The translations under genes and the position numbers were made by a program. Of a DNA stretch of 64,000 nt, positions 34,887-44,879 are shown piece after piece; position 1 is the first letter of the stretch, and each line of letters starts with the position of its first letter. The notes under the pieces were generated by a model. It was not told where the DNA came from, searched no databases, and saw nothing but the letters and a program-made list of their open reading frames with translations. The stretch covers positions 1 through 64,000 of the forward strand of contig JANQPP010000106.1 of NCBI GenBank assembly GCA_028289405.1, given 5' to 3'. Source of the stretch: Pirellulales bacterium (lineage in GTDB: Bacteria; Planctomycetota; Planctomycetia; Pirellulales; JANQPP01).

Positions 34887-35873
34887 TTAGGAAGCCTGCT
34901 CACCGGGCTGTTCCGATCCTCGCCGCCGCCAGCGGGCGAAGAGGTAGTCCTCCGCCATGTCGGCGACAAGAAAGATCCCTGCCACGCAGCCTCCTGCCGC
35001 GTATCCGATTCCGATGCCGGGCAGGGTATAGAATGAGAACAGGAACAGCTTCACTGGCCACACCAGCCTGGGAAATGGCCACAAGCCATTGTGCCACCAC
35101 AGAAACGCGAGAAACAACGACCATGCCGCCCAGCCCACGAGGATAGACGCGAAGCGTGGCCTTTCGCCCTTATAAATGAGAGCCTGCCCGGCGGCGACCA
35201 GAGCGAGCAAAATGCCGATGAATAGTGGCACGGATTCCGGCGCCCCCGTCGCGCGAAAAACGCCGAACAGCAGCGCGTAGAGGAAGGTCAGCGTCAGCAA
35301 CATACCCAGTCCGAATCGCGCGGGCATGCGGTACGGGACCTCCGTTTTGTACTGGGGAACGCTGCCATCCAGCACTTTCTCTGGGATCGGATTACGAACG
35401 TCGGTCGCGGCAGTTTTTTTCCACCTGCGAATGGTGGTCCTGATGCCCACGAATAGGTAACCGAGAATCAAACCGGGAATGGTCGCGACCATGAAGACAA
35501 ATAATTTGACCGGTACATAAAGCCTGATATTTTGCCATAACCCGATTTGCTCCAGCAGGTAGACGGCCACGACCGACCACGCCAACCACCACGCCAACAC
35601 GGGCGAAAGCCTTGGCCGGAATCCCTCGCCAAACAAGACTTGCCGCGCGAACTCCAGGACGAGCAGGGCGCCCACGTACAAAGACACATAGCTCGGTGCT
35701 TCGCAGGCCCCGTACAGCAGATACACCAAGCCACAAAGGCCAGCTAACTCCCCAAGGCCGCGCCAACGAAAACGATCTGGATCAGAGTTTGAAACCGTAG
35801 TTTTGGATGAGGTGGGCGTGTCAGAGGCCGTTTCGCTAGCATTCGCGTCCTGGGAGTATTTCAACGGATTCAT
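34887..35873 (-). CDS. Multi-span membrane protein with internal duplication, unknown function
   Basis: The 328-residue protein is counted from ATG 35873; a TTG at 35882 is an alternative. It has a hydrophilic N-terminus of about 35 residues and about seven to eight membrane helices in two similar halves. Both halves contain RPR, then a helix, W-AWS, a GLW...RL...PVKLF segment and a T-PG...GY turn (for example RPRLSPVLAWWLAWS and RPRFASILVGWAAWS). No transporter family is recognised. It could be a duplicated four-helix unit of an unknown transporter or an assembly factor. It stands convergent with PurU and divergent to the permease gene. Confidence 0.75.
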   Translation of the reverse strand: MNPLKYSQDANASETASDTPTSSKTTVSNSDPDRFRWRGLGELAGLCGLVYLLYGACEAPSYVSLYVGALLVLEFARQVLFGEGFRPRLSPVLAWWLAWSVVAVYLLEQIGLWQNIRLYVPVKLFVFMVATIPGLILGYLFVGIRTTIRRWKKTAATDVRNPIPEKVLDGSVPQYKTEVPYRMPARFGLGMLLTLTFLYALLFGVFRATGAPESVPLFIGILLALVAAGQALIYKGERPRFASILVGWAAWSLFLAFLWWHNGLWPFPRLVWPVKLFLFSFYTLPGIGIGYAAGGCVAGIFLVADMAEDYLFARWRRRGSEQPGEQAS

Positions 35874-36072
35874 GTTCGCCAAGAGCTTTCACAAAGGCCA
35901 CGCACGCCATGCTGGACATCCGCGTGTCACTGGAGTGAGAGGCCCTTTGGTAGTTCCTCTTTCCATCATCGGACAGTCAGTTTTTGCCGCATCCAATCGA
36001 AACGCGGATTAGAGTATAACTCTTGCCTTCGCCTTGGCCACAACAGCCCTTCGACAAGCAGGAGTGACAAAT

Positions 36073-37413
36073 TTGTCCACTAGCTCGAAACCCTTTGGGC
36101 CATGGACGCTCACGCTGCTGGTCGTGGCGAACATGGTGGGGGCCGGTGTCTTCACGACCTCCGGATACACACTGCAAGCGCTTGGCGATCCTCTGTGGGT
36201 GGTTCTCGCTTGGGGAGTCGGCGGCCTGATCGCGCTGTCCGGCGCGGCCAGCTACGGGCAATTGGCTCGGCTCATGCCTGAATCGGGTGGAGAATACCTG
36301 TTCCTGTCCCGAGCGGCCCATCCTCTGTTGGGGTTTATTGCCGGATGGGTCTCTCTCATCGCCGGCTTTTCGGGAGCCATGGCCTACGCAGCTACGGCAC
36401 TAGAGGATTATGTTTTGCCCGCTAGTACGCAGCCGGATTGGCTTCCGGACGATGCCTTGGCCATGGGAGTCATCGTCGTCGCTAGCATCTTACACGGCAT
36501 CCGCGCTTGGTCCGGAGCTTGGTTGCAAAACTTGGCGGTAGTATTCAAGCTCACGCTGCTTTGTGGCTTCTTGGCCCTCGTCGCGTGGTTTGCTCCAAGC
36601 TATGACTGGCACGATGAAGGACTCGCGAAGGCAGTGAGCGGAAATGCCTGGAACTTCGCGGCAGCTTTCGCCGGCTCCCTGGTGTGGATTTCTCTTAGTT
36701 ATTCTGGCTTCAACGCAGCGGTGTATGTTGCCACGGAGACACGGGACGCGGAACGCATCGCTCCCAGAGCACTCTGGCTGGGCACGCTGCTGGTTTGCGT
36801 GCTGTATCTCCTGCTCAATACCGTGTTCGTTTACGCTCCGCCGCCGGAAGCCATCGCGGGCCAGGTGGACGTGGCAGCGGTGGCGGCGCACGCGCTCGGT
36901 GGAGATCTCTTTGCCGGATTGGTCCGCTGGACCATCGTGCTGGCGCTGCTCACTTCCGTGCTGAGCATGATGATGGCGGGCCCCCGGGTCTACGCCAAGA
37001 TGGCGGACGATGGTTTCCTTCCGCAGTGGCTAAGTTTCCAGAGCGATACGCCGCGAATCGCCATCGCGCTGCAAATGGCCATCGCGATCCTGCTGGTCAG
37101 GATCACCTCGCCGGAAGAGCTGCTTTCCTATTTGGGCCTCACGCTGTCCCTTTCGGCGGCCTGCTCGGCGGCTTGTCTTTTTTTACCCGGAGTACGTTCG
37201 CGGGCACCGCGGCAAGCCAGTCTCTTCCTGCCAGTGGTCTACGTGGTTAGCACGTTCGTCGTGGCAGGAGTAAAAATGTACAACGATTCCATGGAAGCCG
37301 AGCATCACGTTCCTAAGGACGTCGTCGGCGCTGCCATCACGTTCGCGCTGGGCAGCGTAGCCTATTTTGTCCACCGCACATTCGTGGGCAGGAAGATGCC
37401 GCCGCCACGGTGA
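36073..37413 (+). CDS. APC family amino acid permease
   Basis: The 446-residue protein is counted from TTG 36073, which follows AGGAGTGACAAA; an upstream TTG at 36034 has no good ribosome site. About twelve membrane helices are present. The TM1 signature LLVVANMVGAGVFTTSG and the TM3-like WVSLIAGFSGAMAYAATALEDY are typical of APC amino acid/polyamine antiporters. The GSLVWISLSYSGFNAAVYVATETRDAERIAPRALWLGTLL segment belongs to TM6-TM7. It likely imports or exchanges an amino acid; the substrate is not evident. Its 3-prime end lies 13 bp from the convergent acyl-CoA dehydrogenase gene. Confidence 0.88.
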   Translation: MSTSSKPFGPWTLTLLVVANMVGAGVFTTSGYTLQALGDPLWVVLAWGVGGLIALSGAASYGQLARLMPESGGEYLFLSRAAHPLLGFIAGWVSLIAGFSGAMAYAATALEDYVLPASTQPDWLPDDALAMGVIVVASILHGIRAWSGAWLQNLAVVFKLTLLCGFLALVAWFAPSYDWHDEGLAKAVSGNAWNFAAAFAGSLVWISLSYSGFNAAVYVATETRDAERIAPRALWLGTLLVCVLYLLLNTVFVYAPPPEAIAGQVDVAAVAAHALGGDLFAGLVRWTIVLALLTSVLSMMMAGPRVYAKMADDGFLPQWLSFQSDTPRIAIALQMAIAILLVRITSPEELLSYLGLTLSLSAACSAACLFLPGVRSRAPRQASLFLPVVYVVSTFVVAGVKMYNDSMEAEHHVPKDVVGAAITFALGSVAYFVHRTFVGRKMPPPR

Positions 37414-37426
37414 ACTTCCCCCGAAG

Positions 37427-39355
37427 TTATTTGTACGGCATCAGAATTTCGTCCGGGTGGAGATTCGCGATCGAGCTGAATCCGCCCTCGGCGACTGCTT
37501 CGCCCAGCTTGCGCTGGGCACGGAAGTCCCGATCACCCAGGGCTTCTCCTGTCAGTTGGGCCTGCAACTCACGGCACATAACCTCCGCCGCCTGGCGAAT
37601 GATTTCATCCTCTTGGCGGGCCGCGTAGAGGCTCGTGCAGAGCATGCAGATTGCAGTTTGCAGCCGGTGGGACAGTTGGGACATGCGGCACTGCCGGTCC
37701 GCCAAGGCCAATTGATGCCGCCGCATGGCGCTGCTGACTTCCAGCCGCCCGCGCTGTAGTTGCTGGGCGGCAAACTCCGCATAGCCCCGCAGTGCCGCAG
37801 GCATGGGCGGCAATGCCGCCTTCCGTGGCCGGGCCAATGTTTCCCGCGTGAGCCACTTGGCGTAGGGGATCAAGGCCCCTTTCAGTAGCCAGGCATGCCG
37901 GGGATTCCAAGGGCTGGGCTGGCGAATTCCCGCCGATTGCAGCGCCTTGCCGATCGGTTCGAAGAACTGCTTACCATGCTGCTTGACCAACGATTTGAAG
38001 AAGGCCATGCCCAGCATTTCGCCTTCCCCTTCGTAAATGCAAGGTGCCAAATACTCATGCACGTGGTCGCCAAACAGATGGCCATGCAGGAACGACCGCC
38101 CTCCGTGGGTCTTCATGAACAGCTCGATGGCGGCTTCCTTCTGCGCCTCGCTGCCGAAAATTTTCGCGACGACGCATTCCATTTCACCTCGGTAGCCTTC
38201 GTCGATCAGGCCCGCACACCACTGCACGAGTGCGTCGGCGGCGACAATAAAACCGGTGAGGCGGGCGATTCGCCGCTGAACCAATTCGCGGGTCGCGATG
38301 GGCGCGCCATAAGTTTCCCGGTATTTGGCCCAGGGCAGCATGCTGGCGAGCATGATCCGCATGTTGCCCGCCGCCGTGGCGCAGAGGGCGACGCGGCCCA
38401 GATTTAAGCCGTGATAGGCGATGGTCAGCCCGTCCCCCTTCGGCGGGGTCAACAGGTTCTCCGCCGGCACGCGGAAGTCGCGAAACACGATGCCACGGTT
38501 GTAGGTCCGCTTCAGCGCGTAAAGGCCATACTTCTTGAGTTGGAATTGATCATTTTCTTCATCGGGCAGGTCCACGATGAGCACCGCCGGACGGTCCTCG
38601 ATCAAACAGACGAGACCAATCGTGCGGCCCGGAGTGACGTTCGTGATAAACAGTTTTTCACCGTTGACGACGTAGCTGTCGCCATCGAGCGTTGCCGTCG
38701 TGCTTAGCGCCGTGAGGTCCGAGCCGGCGCCTGGTTCCGTGAGCGCGAAGGCGCTGAGCCGTTCGCCGGAAGCGAGTTTGGGAAGAAAACGTTCCTTCTG
38801 CTCGGGCGTCCCGAACGTGCGCACGGGATCAACGGCGCCGATACAGCCATGCACGGAAGCGAGCCCCGCCACCGTGGGATCTTGCAAGGACATCTCCGTA
38901 AGGAACGTCCCAAAGGACGCGAAAGGGGCGCCGGAGCCACCATAATCCTGAGAGACGAGCAGGCCCCAATAGCCGCATTCCCCCAGTTCGCGGAGCACAT
39001 GTTCCGCGATCTTTCCCTGGTCATCTAGGAGCGAATTCGCCTCGCGATGCCGCCGCGCGACCTGCAACGAATCCTGCATCACCTGGCGGGCTTTTTCAGG
39101 AGTTTCCTGGGAAGCGCTCTGAAATAACTCCAAAGGAAACGTGCGGTCCCACACCGCCCGGTGCACGGGACTGTTGACCGTTTGGTAACGTGGAGCGAAG
39201 AGGGCTTCCACCTGATCATCCGCGCGATCCACGGCTCCGGTCCGCTGAGCTTCCTCGGCACTCTTGCCCCCCAATTTCAGGGCCGTTTCGGCGAAAGAAG
39301 CTTCCTGGCTGGAATCCGCCGGCGCGGCTGCCGACTCACGCGGATCATATTTCAT
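37427..39355 (-). CDS. Acyl-CoA dehydrogenase (very-long-chain type)
   Basis: The 642-residue protein has a full acyl-CoA dehydrogenase fold plus a C-terminal extension, as in the VLCAD/ACAD9 group. The N-terminal helical domain ([39 protein letters not shown]) is followed by the FAD site [15 protein letters not shown] and GEKLFITN, and the flavin-binding helix [19 protein letters not shown]. The catalytic base is the Glu in CIYEGEGE. It oxidises acyl-CoA to trans-2-enoyl-CoA. It is the last gene of a minus-strand beta-oxidation block, although a promoter-like site at 39455-39481 suggests it also has its own start. It is only 13 bp from the convergent permease gene. Confidence 0.92.
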   Translation of the reverse strand: MKYDPRESAAAPADSSQEASFAETALKLGGKSAEEAQRTGAVDRADDQVEALFAPRYQTVNSPVHRAVWDRTFPLELFQSASQETPEKARQVMQDSLQVARRHREANSLLDDQGKIAEHVLRELGECGYWGLLVSQDYGGSGAPFASFGTFLTEMSLQDPTVAGLASVHGCIGAVDPVRTFGTPEQKERFLPKLASGERLSAFALTEPGAGSDLTALSTTATLDGDSYVVNGEKLFITNVTPGRTIGLVCLIEDRPAVLIVDLPDEENDQFQLKKYGLYALKRTYNRGIVFRDFRVPAENLLTPPKGDGLTIAYHGLNLGRVALCATAAGNMRIMLASMLPWAKYRETYGAPIATRELVQRRIARLTGFIVAADALVQWCAGLIDEGYRGEMECVVAKIFGSEAQKEAAIELFMKTHGGRSFLHGHLFGDHVHEYLAPCIYEGEGEMLGMAFFKSLVKQHGKQFFEPIGKALQSAGIRQPSPWNPRHAWLLKGALIPYAKWLTRETLARPRKAALPPMPAALRGYAEFAAQQLQRGRLEVSSAMRRHQLALADRQCRMSQLSHRLQTAICMLCTSLYAARQEDEIIRQAAEVMCRELQAQLTGEALGDRDFRAQRKLGEAVAEGGFSSIANLHPDEILMPYK

Positions 39356-39454
39356 AAGAGATACCTCGTGGGAAAAAACAAGCTTCCGTCGAGATCAGCT
39401 ATCCATCTCCGAAGGCTTTGTTCGTTCGTGTGGAATTTGGCATTCCTACGATTC

Positions 39455-39481
39455 ATTATAGGCAGTCCGTTACGGACCGCC
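39455..39481 (-). promoter_or_regulatory. Palindromic operator-like site abutting a TATAAT box
   Basis: On the minus strand the odd palindrome GTCCGTAACGGAC, extended as GGC...GCC (39461-39481), lies directly next to TATAAT (39455-39460), about 100 bp upstream of the acyl-CoA dehydrogenase start. It covers the expected -35 position, as a repressor site would. No matching copy was found upstream of the other fad genes. Confidence 0.45.
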
Positions 39482-39494
39482 CGGAAAATGCGCT

Positions 39495-41171
39495 TTAGTC
39501 CGCCCCTTCTTCGAGGGGATTTTGGTACATGGCGTGAATCATTTCGGCGTAACGTGTTTCGATCTGTTGGCGCCGCGGCTTCAAGGTCGGCGTCAGCAGA
39601 TTGTTTTCGATGGTGAAGGGTTCGTGAATCAGGCGGAAGTGTTGCACTTTTTCATACGCAGCCACGTTCTGAAGCCGCGCGTCCAATACACCTTGGATGG
39701 CGGAGATGGCTTGGGGATGAAGGCAAATATCGTTCACGCCCGTTTCGCAAACTTCACGGAGACGCTCGATTTCGGGAACGATCAACGCCGTGAGATAGTT
39801 CCGGCCTTCGCCCACGATCATCGCCTGCATGATCAAGGGATCTTCGCACAGGAGCGCTTCCAAGCCGACGGGAGCGACATTCTTCCCAGCGGCGGTGACG
39901 ATCAGTTCCTTTTTGCGCCCGGTGATCCACAAAAATCCATCGTTGTCGACATGCCCCAGGTCGCCGGTGAAAAGCCAGCCATCTTGCACGGCTTCCGCTG
40001 TGTCTTCCGGCTTTTGCCAGTATCCGGCCATGACGTGCGGTCCCCGCGTCACGATTTCGCCGTCCGCCGAGATGCGGACGTCCACGTCAGCCAGAGGCCG
40101 TCCCACCGAACCCAGCCGGTAGTCCTTCTCCGTGGACATCGAAATCACGGGCGAGCTTTCGGTAAGACCATAGCCTTGCAGTATCGGGATCTCTTGTGCT
40201 TCGAAAAATTCGGCGACGTAATTTGATAGGGCCGCGCCGCCGGAAACGCAAATCCGGATGTCGCCACCGAGTAAGGCCCGCAAGCTCCCCGGCGTGTCAT
40301 CCAGACCGGCTTCCGCTAGATGCCGATGCACCTTCTCAAAAAAGTACGGCACGCCCGTGAACAGTGTGGGACGATTCACGGCGCAATCAGCGAGTACCGT
40401 ATCCCGGTTCTTTGCCAGCACAAATTCACAGCCTGCTTCTAGCCAGGCGTAGAGATTGCAAGTCCGCGCGAAGATATGGCTCAGCGGCAGCCAGCACAGC
40501 ATTACGTCATCGGGGGTTTTTCCCAAATTGCGCGAGCTGGTCACGGCATTGGTAACCAGATTGGCGTGCGTGAGCATAACCCCCTTGGGATCGCCGGTGG
40601 TGCCGGAGGTGTAAAGAATAGTGGCCAAGTCTTCCGGCTTCACCGATGCCGCGTGCAGCTCGATCAGCTTTTCCGCTTCATCGGTGGAAATCTCTTCCAT
40701 GAGACGGGAAAGTGGCCTGAGTCTCAATTCCAGAGGCGGTCTCGTTACCGTATCCAGTCCGAGGAACACTAACTCTTTCGGCAGAGATCCGCGTTGCGCG
40801 GCCAGTTTCGTGGCCTGTTCATCCGTGGAGACGATTACCAATTTCGCGCCACTATCCCGAACTTGATACGCAATCTGCGGTCCGGAAAGTACGGCATGGA
40901 CGGCCACATCGATCGCTCCCAAATGGAGGATGGCCAAGTCCGCCACGATCCACTCGTAGCGGTTTTCGCAGACCTGGACGACGCGGTCGCCGGCGCTCAC
41001 GCCGAGCTGTTGCAGCGCGGCTGCCGCGCGGTGGACGTCGCCTGCCAGTTCACGCCAGGTGATATCCCGAAATTTTTCTCCAGAGCGGAATCGGAGCGCG
41101 GTTCGCCCCGGATCAGCGGCGGCGCGGTTTTTCCAGAGTGCAACTAACGTGTGGGGATTGGAAGCGGCCAT
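39495..41171 (-). CDS. Long-chain acyl-CoA synthetase (AMP-dependent)
   Basis: The 558-residue ANL-superfamily enzyme contains the AMP-binding signature TILYTSGTTGDPKGVMLTH, the FTGVPYFFEKVHRHL segment, GYGLTESSPVIS and the hinge region GDLGHVDNDGFLWITGRKKELIVTAAGKNVAP. The catalytic Lys is expected in the C-terminal subdomain. It activates a fatty acid to acyl-CoA with ATP and CoA, supplying the dehydrogenase downstream. It is the second gene from the end of the fatty-acid block, in line with the acyl-CoA dehydrogenase, thiolase and FadJ. Chain-length specificity is not evident from the sequence. Confidence 0.9.
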   Translation of the reverse strand: MAASNPHTLVALWKNRAAADPGRTALRFRSGEKFRDITWRELAGDVHRAAAALQQLGVSAGDRVVQVCENRYEWIVADLAILHLGAIDVAVHAVLSGPQIAYQVRDSGAKLVIVSTDEQATKLAAQRGSLPKELVFLGLDTVTRPPLELRLRPLSRLMEEISTDEAEKLIELHAASVKPEDLATILYTSGTTGDPKGVMLTHANLVTNAVTSSRNLGKTPDDVMLCWLPLSHIFARTCNLYAWLEAGCEFVLAKNRDTVLADCAVNRPTLFTGVPYFFEKVHRHLAEAGLDDTPGSLRALLGGDIRICVSGGAALSNYVAEFFEAQEIPILQGYGLTESSPVISMSTEKDYRLGSVGRPLADVDVRISADGEIVTRGPHVMAGYWQKPEDTAEAVQDGWLFTGDLGHVDNDGFLWITGRKKELIVTAAGKNVAPVGLEALLCEDPLIMQAMIVGEGRNYLTALIVPEIERLREVCETGVNDICLHPQAISAIQGVLDARLQNVAAYEKVQHFRLIHEPFTIENNLLTPTLKPRRQQIETRYAEMIHAMYQNPLEEGAD

Positions 41172-41332
41172 GATGTTTCACGTGCTGGAGAGATCGATGA
41201 TTCGCCCGCGCTAGTCAGCACGGAGCCAGGTAATGCATGACCGGCGGAGGCCGGGTGACCGACCTTGCCCTGGCCCAACCAACGTTCCCACGTCCCGACA
41301 CCAGATTCGTGCCTGTGGCGGAGGTTCGTCGA
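41172..41332. other. Short intergenic gap between thiolase and ligase genes
   Basis: This 161-bp gap contains no supported gene. The 41215-41412 open frame on the minus strand shares its end with the thiolase stop region and is not considered coding. Confidence 0.4.
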
Positions 41333-42499
41333 TTAGGCAACTCGTTCAAAAATGGTTGCAATGCCCTGTCCCACTCCAATACACATCGTGGCCAAACCCA
41401 CGTTCGTGTCACGGTCTCTCAAGGCGTGGACCAACGTCGTCGCGAGGCGGGCCCCGCTTGCCCCCAGCGGATGCCCGATGGCGATCGCGCCGCCACGCAC
41501 GTTGACCTTCTCTTCCTCCACGCCGAGCATCCGCAGACAAGCCAGTGATTGGGCCGCGAACGCCTCATTGAGTTCGATCAGATCGATGTCTTTGAGCGTC
41601 ATTCCCGCACGCTTCAAGGCTTTTTTCGTCGCCGGCACCGGTCCCGTCCCCATCACGCAGGGATCCACGCCCGCTACGGCGGTTGCCACGACGCGAGCCA
41701 ATGGTTTGAGTCCCAGTTCCTGGGCCCGCTGGTTTGACATGACCAACATGGCACAAGCCCCGTCATTCAGGGGAGAGCTGTTCCCAGCGGTGACCGTGCC
41801 CACGCCTGGCATGAACGCCGGTTTGAGTGCCGCTAGCCCGTCGGCGGAACATTCGTCGCGAATGCATTGGTCCTTGTCCGCCAGTACACGTTGCCCTTCT
41901 TCATCGTGCCCCCAGATGGGAATGATTTCGCGGGCCAGTTCTTCCGAGGCATACGCGACGGAGGCTTTTTGATGGCTGCTGAGCGCGAAGGCATCCTGAT
42001 CTTCGCGGGAGATGTCTTGCGTTTGCGCCAAGAATTCCGCCGTGACGCCCATATGCAGCGCGCCCTTGGACGTCTTTTGAAACAGCTTGGGATTGAGATC
42101 CAAGCCGGCGTCCATGGGGAGATGGTGCATATGCTCTAGACCACCGACGACATGCACGTCCTCCGCGCCGGCCGCGATGGCGTGTGCCGCCTGATGCAAA
42201 GCCTGCAAGCTCGACCCGCACAAGCGGTTGATCGTCGCGCCCGCCGCTTCCACGGGAATGCCCGCCATGAGCGACGCGGTGCGGGCGACGTTCAGTCCTT
42301 GCTCGCCTTGCTGTTGTGTGTTGCCAAAGATGACATCTTCCACAAGAGAAGGATCGATCCTCGTACGGTCGATGAGTGCCCGGATGACCGCCGCCGCCAA
42401 GTCATCCGAGCGTACATGTCGGAACAGGCCCTTTTCCCGATGGGCCCGTCCGAAAGGAGTCCTTACTCCGTCGATGACCACGGCTTGTTTCATCTCCAT
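41333..42499 (-). CDS. fadA: Acetyl-CoA C-acyltransferase (thiolase)
   Basis: The 388-residue protein starts at ATG 42499 after GGAG; the frame extends four codons upstream to 42511 without benefit. The nucleophilic Cys lies in [15 protein letters not shown], the His in [17 protein letters not shown] and the second Cys in [13 protein letters not shown]. The length fits FadA/degradative thiolase. It cleaves 3-ketoacyl-CoA to acetyl-CoA and a shortened acyl-CoA. It sits between the ligase and the FadJ-type gene on the same strand, a normal fadA/fadB-like pairing. A 106-bp repeat lies between it and the FadJ gene. Confidence 0.93.
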   Translation of the reverse strand: MEMKQAVVIDGVRTPFGRAHREKGLFRHVRSDDLAAAVIRALIDRTRIDPSLVEDVIFGNTQQQGEQGLNVARTASLMAGIPVEAAGATINRLCGSSLQALHQAAHAIAAGAEDVHVVGGLEHMHHLPMDAGLDLNPKLFQKTSKGALHMGVTAEFLAQTQDISREDQDAFALSSHQKASVAYASEELAREIIPIWGHDEEGQRVLADKDQCIRDECSADGLAALKPAFMPGVGTVTAGNSSPLNDGACAMLVMSNQRAQELGLKPLARVVATAVAGVDPCVMGTGPVPATKKALKRAGMTLKDIDLIELNEAFAAQSLACLRMLGVEEEKVNVRGGAIAIGHPLGASGARLATTLVHALRDRDTNVGLATMCIGVGQGIATIFERVA

Positions 42500-42550
42500 G
42501 TTATTCTCCAAGCGTCCATGAAATGACGGACTTGCTTTATCGTTGAGTTT

Positions 42551-42656
42551 TTAAAGCCAACGGACAAAACCTGATGATTGTTTCGTCCGTCGGCGTTTCA
42601 CGGCCGGCGGACACTCAATTTCGCGGATGCTGCGGCGTTTTGTCCCAAGGCTCTTA
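42551..42656. repeat. 106-bp MITE-like repeat, copy A
   Basis: TTAAAGCCAACGGACAAAAC starts the element and the reverse complement of its right end reads TAAGAGCCTTGGGACAAAAC, so the ends are inverted repeats (15 of 20). An internal stem pairs 42585-42593 with 42604-42612. The TA at the right end is also part of the FadJ stop codon TAA. A TA target site, as for IS630/mariner-type elements, is inferred. Confidence 0.8.
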
Positions 42657-44801
42657 CTCTTGATAGAATTTTTTCCCTTCGCGGGCCATGCGGTCCAGCA
42701 GCGGTGTGGGCTGGAACCTGGGTCCCAAGGATTCAAGTGGCTTGAGCATGGCGAGGATTTTCTCCGTGCCCAGGCGGTCCGCCCAAAATAGCAGGCCCCC
42801 CTGAAACGGCGGAAATCCGATGCCATAAATCAGCCCCAAATCCACATCGCGGACATCCCTAACGATGCCTTCTTCCAGCAGCCGCGTGGCTTCCAGCAGC
42901 ATCGGTAGAAAAAGACGCGCGGTGATTGTCTCCTGATCCGGGGTTGGTGCATCCTTTCGATAGGCCTCCAAAAACTTGTCCAGTTCCGGGTCGGGTTGGC
43001 CCTTACCTTTTTTGCTGTCTGGGTACGCAAAGAATCCCGCGCCCGTCTTCTGTCCCAGACGTCCCGCTTTGACCAAGGCCAGCAACAGAGGCGACGCCTC
43101 AATGCGGTCGGGAAAGGCTTCCCACATCACTTTGCCGGCGTACAAAGCCGTATCGAGCCCAACCACATCGTAAAGCGTAATCGGCCCCATGGGCATGCCG
43201 AACTGTTTGGCCATGCGCTCGATCAGTTTGAGCGGCACTCCCTCGGTGAGCAGTTGCAAGGACTCATTCATATACGGGAACAGCAGCCGGTTCACGAGAA
43301 ACCCGGGGGAATCGTTCACCACAATCGGCGATTTGCGAATAGCTTTGGCGAACGCCACGGCTCGCAGGACGGTTTCGTCGCTGGTCTTTTCGCCGCGAAT
43401 GACCTCCACCAGCGGCATCTTGCGAACTGGATTAAAAAAGTGGATACCGCAAAAGCGTTCGGGATGGGCCAGCCCCTCCGCGAGGCGGCCAATGGGAATC
43501 GTGGAGGTATTCGTGGCCAAAAGGGCCTCGGCGGGCATGGCCGCTTCCAGCCGGCTGAGCACCTGCCGCTTGACATCCGCATTTTCCACGACCGCTTCGA
43601 TCACCAGGTCGGACGTGGCGACTTCCGCATCGAGCGTGGTGGCGTTGACCAGCGGCGCGAATTCCGTCAGTCGCTCCGCATCCGCTTTCTTGGTCTGCTT
43701 GTTGTAAGCCACCTCTTCCAACACGTGCCGCGTCCCTCGAATCAGTGCGTCTTGTTGGGCATCGAGTATGCTCACCGGCAACTTTCGCTTCACGCAGGCG
43801 GCGGCGATACCGCTCCCCATGATGCCCGCTCCCACGACTCCCACGGAGCGAACTTCCGAGACGGCCTGGTCGGTTGGGTTTTCGACACCGGAATCTTTCT
43901 TATTACGGTCCGACAAGAAAAAGACATTGATCAAAGCCCGGTTCACGGGCGTGCCCCAGAGCTGGGCCAATTGCTGGGATTCCAACTCTCCGGCCTCATC
44001 CGCCGAAAGCGCCGAGCCTTCGAGCAGGACCTCCAGTGCCGTCAGCGGCGCGGGATATTGGCCCTTCGTCTGCGATTGAATGAGGGCACTCGCGGTAGCC
44101 CCCAAAAAAGCCAATTCGGTTTCCCCGAGTTGGATCGGCTGATCCCAAGCCTTGCGGTCGCGCTCGAACTGTTTCGTTTTTTGTTCGGCACGAATGAGTT
44201 GGCAGGCGGCGGAAAGCAAATGTTCGGCAGCGATTTGATCCTCGGCAAACCCCATTTTCACCGCTTCATCTGGTGACAGCGACTGGCCCGAGGTGATCAT
44301 TTCCACCGCGTTAGCCAGCCCCAGAATGCGGGAAGCCCGCACGGTGCCGCCCCAACCGGGGAAAATGCCGAGCTTGACCTCCGGCAACCCGACCTCGGTA
44401 TGGCTTGAATTGCTGACCAAGCGTCGATCACACCACAAAGCCAACTCCGTGCCACCACCGACACAGACTCCATCAATCGCCGCCACGGTAATAAATGGCA
44501 ACTGGGACAACCTTTGGAATAACTGGCGTCCCCGACGGCACATGGCCGCCGTCTCTTCCGCCGGCATGTCCAGGGAGACGGCAAATTCCCGAAGATCCGC
44601 TCCCGCGATAAAGATCCCAGGCTTCTCGGAATGGATAAGCAGGCCCGCCAGTGGCATCTCCGCCAATTCATTCAGATGGGAGTCGAGTTCGTCCAGAACC
44701 CGCTTGGACAAGATATTGGCCTTCTTCTCCGGCTCATTGAAGGTGAGCACGGCGATATCCTCTTCCCGCAACGTGCGTGTGATGGCCGCTGCTTGATTCA
44801 T
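42654..44801 (-). CDS. fadJ: Fatty acid oxidation multifunctional protein: enoyl-CoA hydratase / 3-hydroxyacyl-CoA dehydrogenase
   Basis: The 715-residue protein joins an N-terminal enoyl-CoA hydratase/isomerase domain (KPGIFIAGADLREFAV, ITVAAIDGVCVGGGTELALWCDRRLV, VGLPEVKLGIFPGWGGTVRASR) to a 3-hydroxyacyl-CoA dehydrogenase domain. The NAD-binding loop is VGAGIMGSGIAAACV, the catalytic His is in GIHFFNPVRKMPLVEVI, and the C-terminal substrate part contains GFFAYPDSKKGKG. This is the full length of FadJ/FadB alpha subunits. It carries out the second and third beta-oxidation steps and should pair with the thiolase. The stop codon falls inside repeat copy A. Confidence 0.93.
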   Translation of the reverse strand: MNQAAAITRTLREEDIAVLTFNEPEKKANILSKRVLDELDSHLNELAEMPLAGLLIHSEKPGIFIAGADLREFAVSLDMPAEETAAMCRRGRQLFQRLSQLPFITVAAIDGVCVGGGTELALWCDRRLVSNSSHTEVGLPEVKLGIFPGWGGTVRASRILGLANAVEMITSGQSLSPDEAVKMGFAEDQIAAEHLLSAACQLIRAEQKTKQFERDRKAWDQPIQLGETELAFLGATASALIQSQTKGQYPAPLTALEVLLEGSALSADEAGELESQQLAQLWGTPVNRALINVFFLSDRNKKDSGVENPTDQAVSEVRSVGVVGAGIMGSGIAAACVKRKLPVSILDAQQDALIRGTRHVLEEVAYNKQTKKADAERLTEFAPLVNATTLDAEVATSDLVIEAVVENADVKRQVLSRLEAAMPAEALLATNTSTIPIGRLAEGLAHPERFCGIHFFNPVRKMPLVEVIRGEKTSDETVLRAVAFAKAIRKSPIVVNDSPGFLVNRLLFPYMNESLQLLTEGVPLKLIERMAKQFGMPMGPITLYDVVGLDTALYAGKVMWEAFPDRIEASPLLLALVKAGRLGQKTGAGFFAYPDSKKGKGQPDPELDKFLEAYRKDAPTPDQETITARLFLPMLLEATRLLEEGIVRDVRDVDLGLIYGIGFPPFQGGLLFWADRLGTEKILAMLKPLESLGPRFQPTPLLDRMAREGKKFYQE

Positions 44802-44865
44802 TCCGTATTCCTTACGAGCCTAAATGATTCCCGGCCTAGAAGAAAAAGGTCGGAATTGACGTATG

Positions 44866-44879
44866 TGACGGAACCGTCA
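44866..44879 (-). promoter_or_regulatory. Palindrome upstream of FadJ gene
   Basis: TGACGG-AA-CCGTCA (44866-44879) is a perfect 6-bp inverted repeat 65 bp upstream of the FadJ start. It could be a regulator site, but no partner boxes are visible. Confidence 0.25.

Noticed and set aside
42996-44276. 426-codon plus-strand frame opposite the FadJ gene
   Set aside because: Antisense of a well-supported multifunctional enzyme; no signal, motif or promoter and a His/Arg-rich composition typical of reverse-complement frames.
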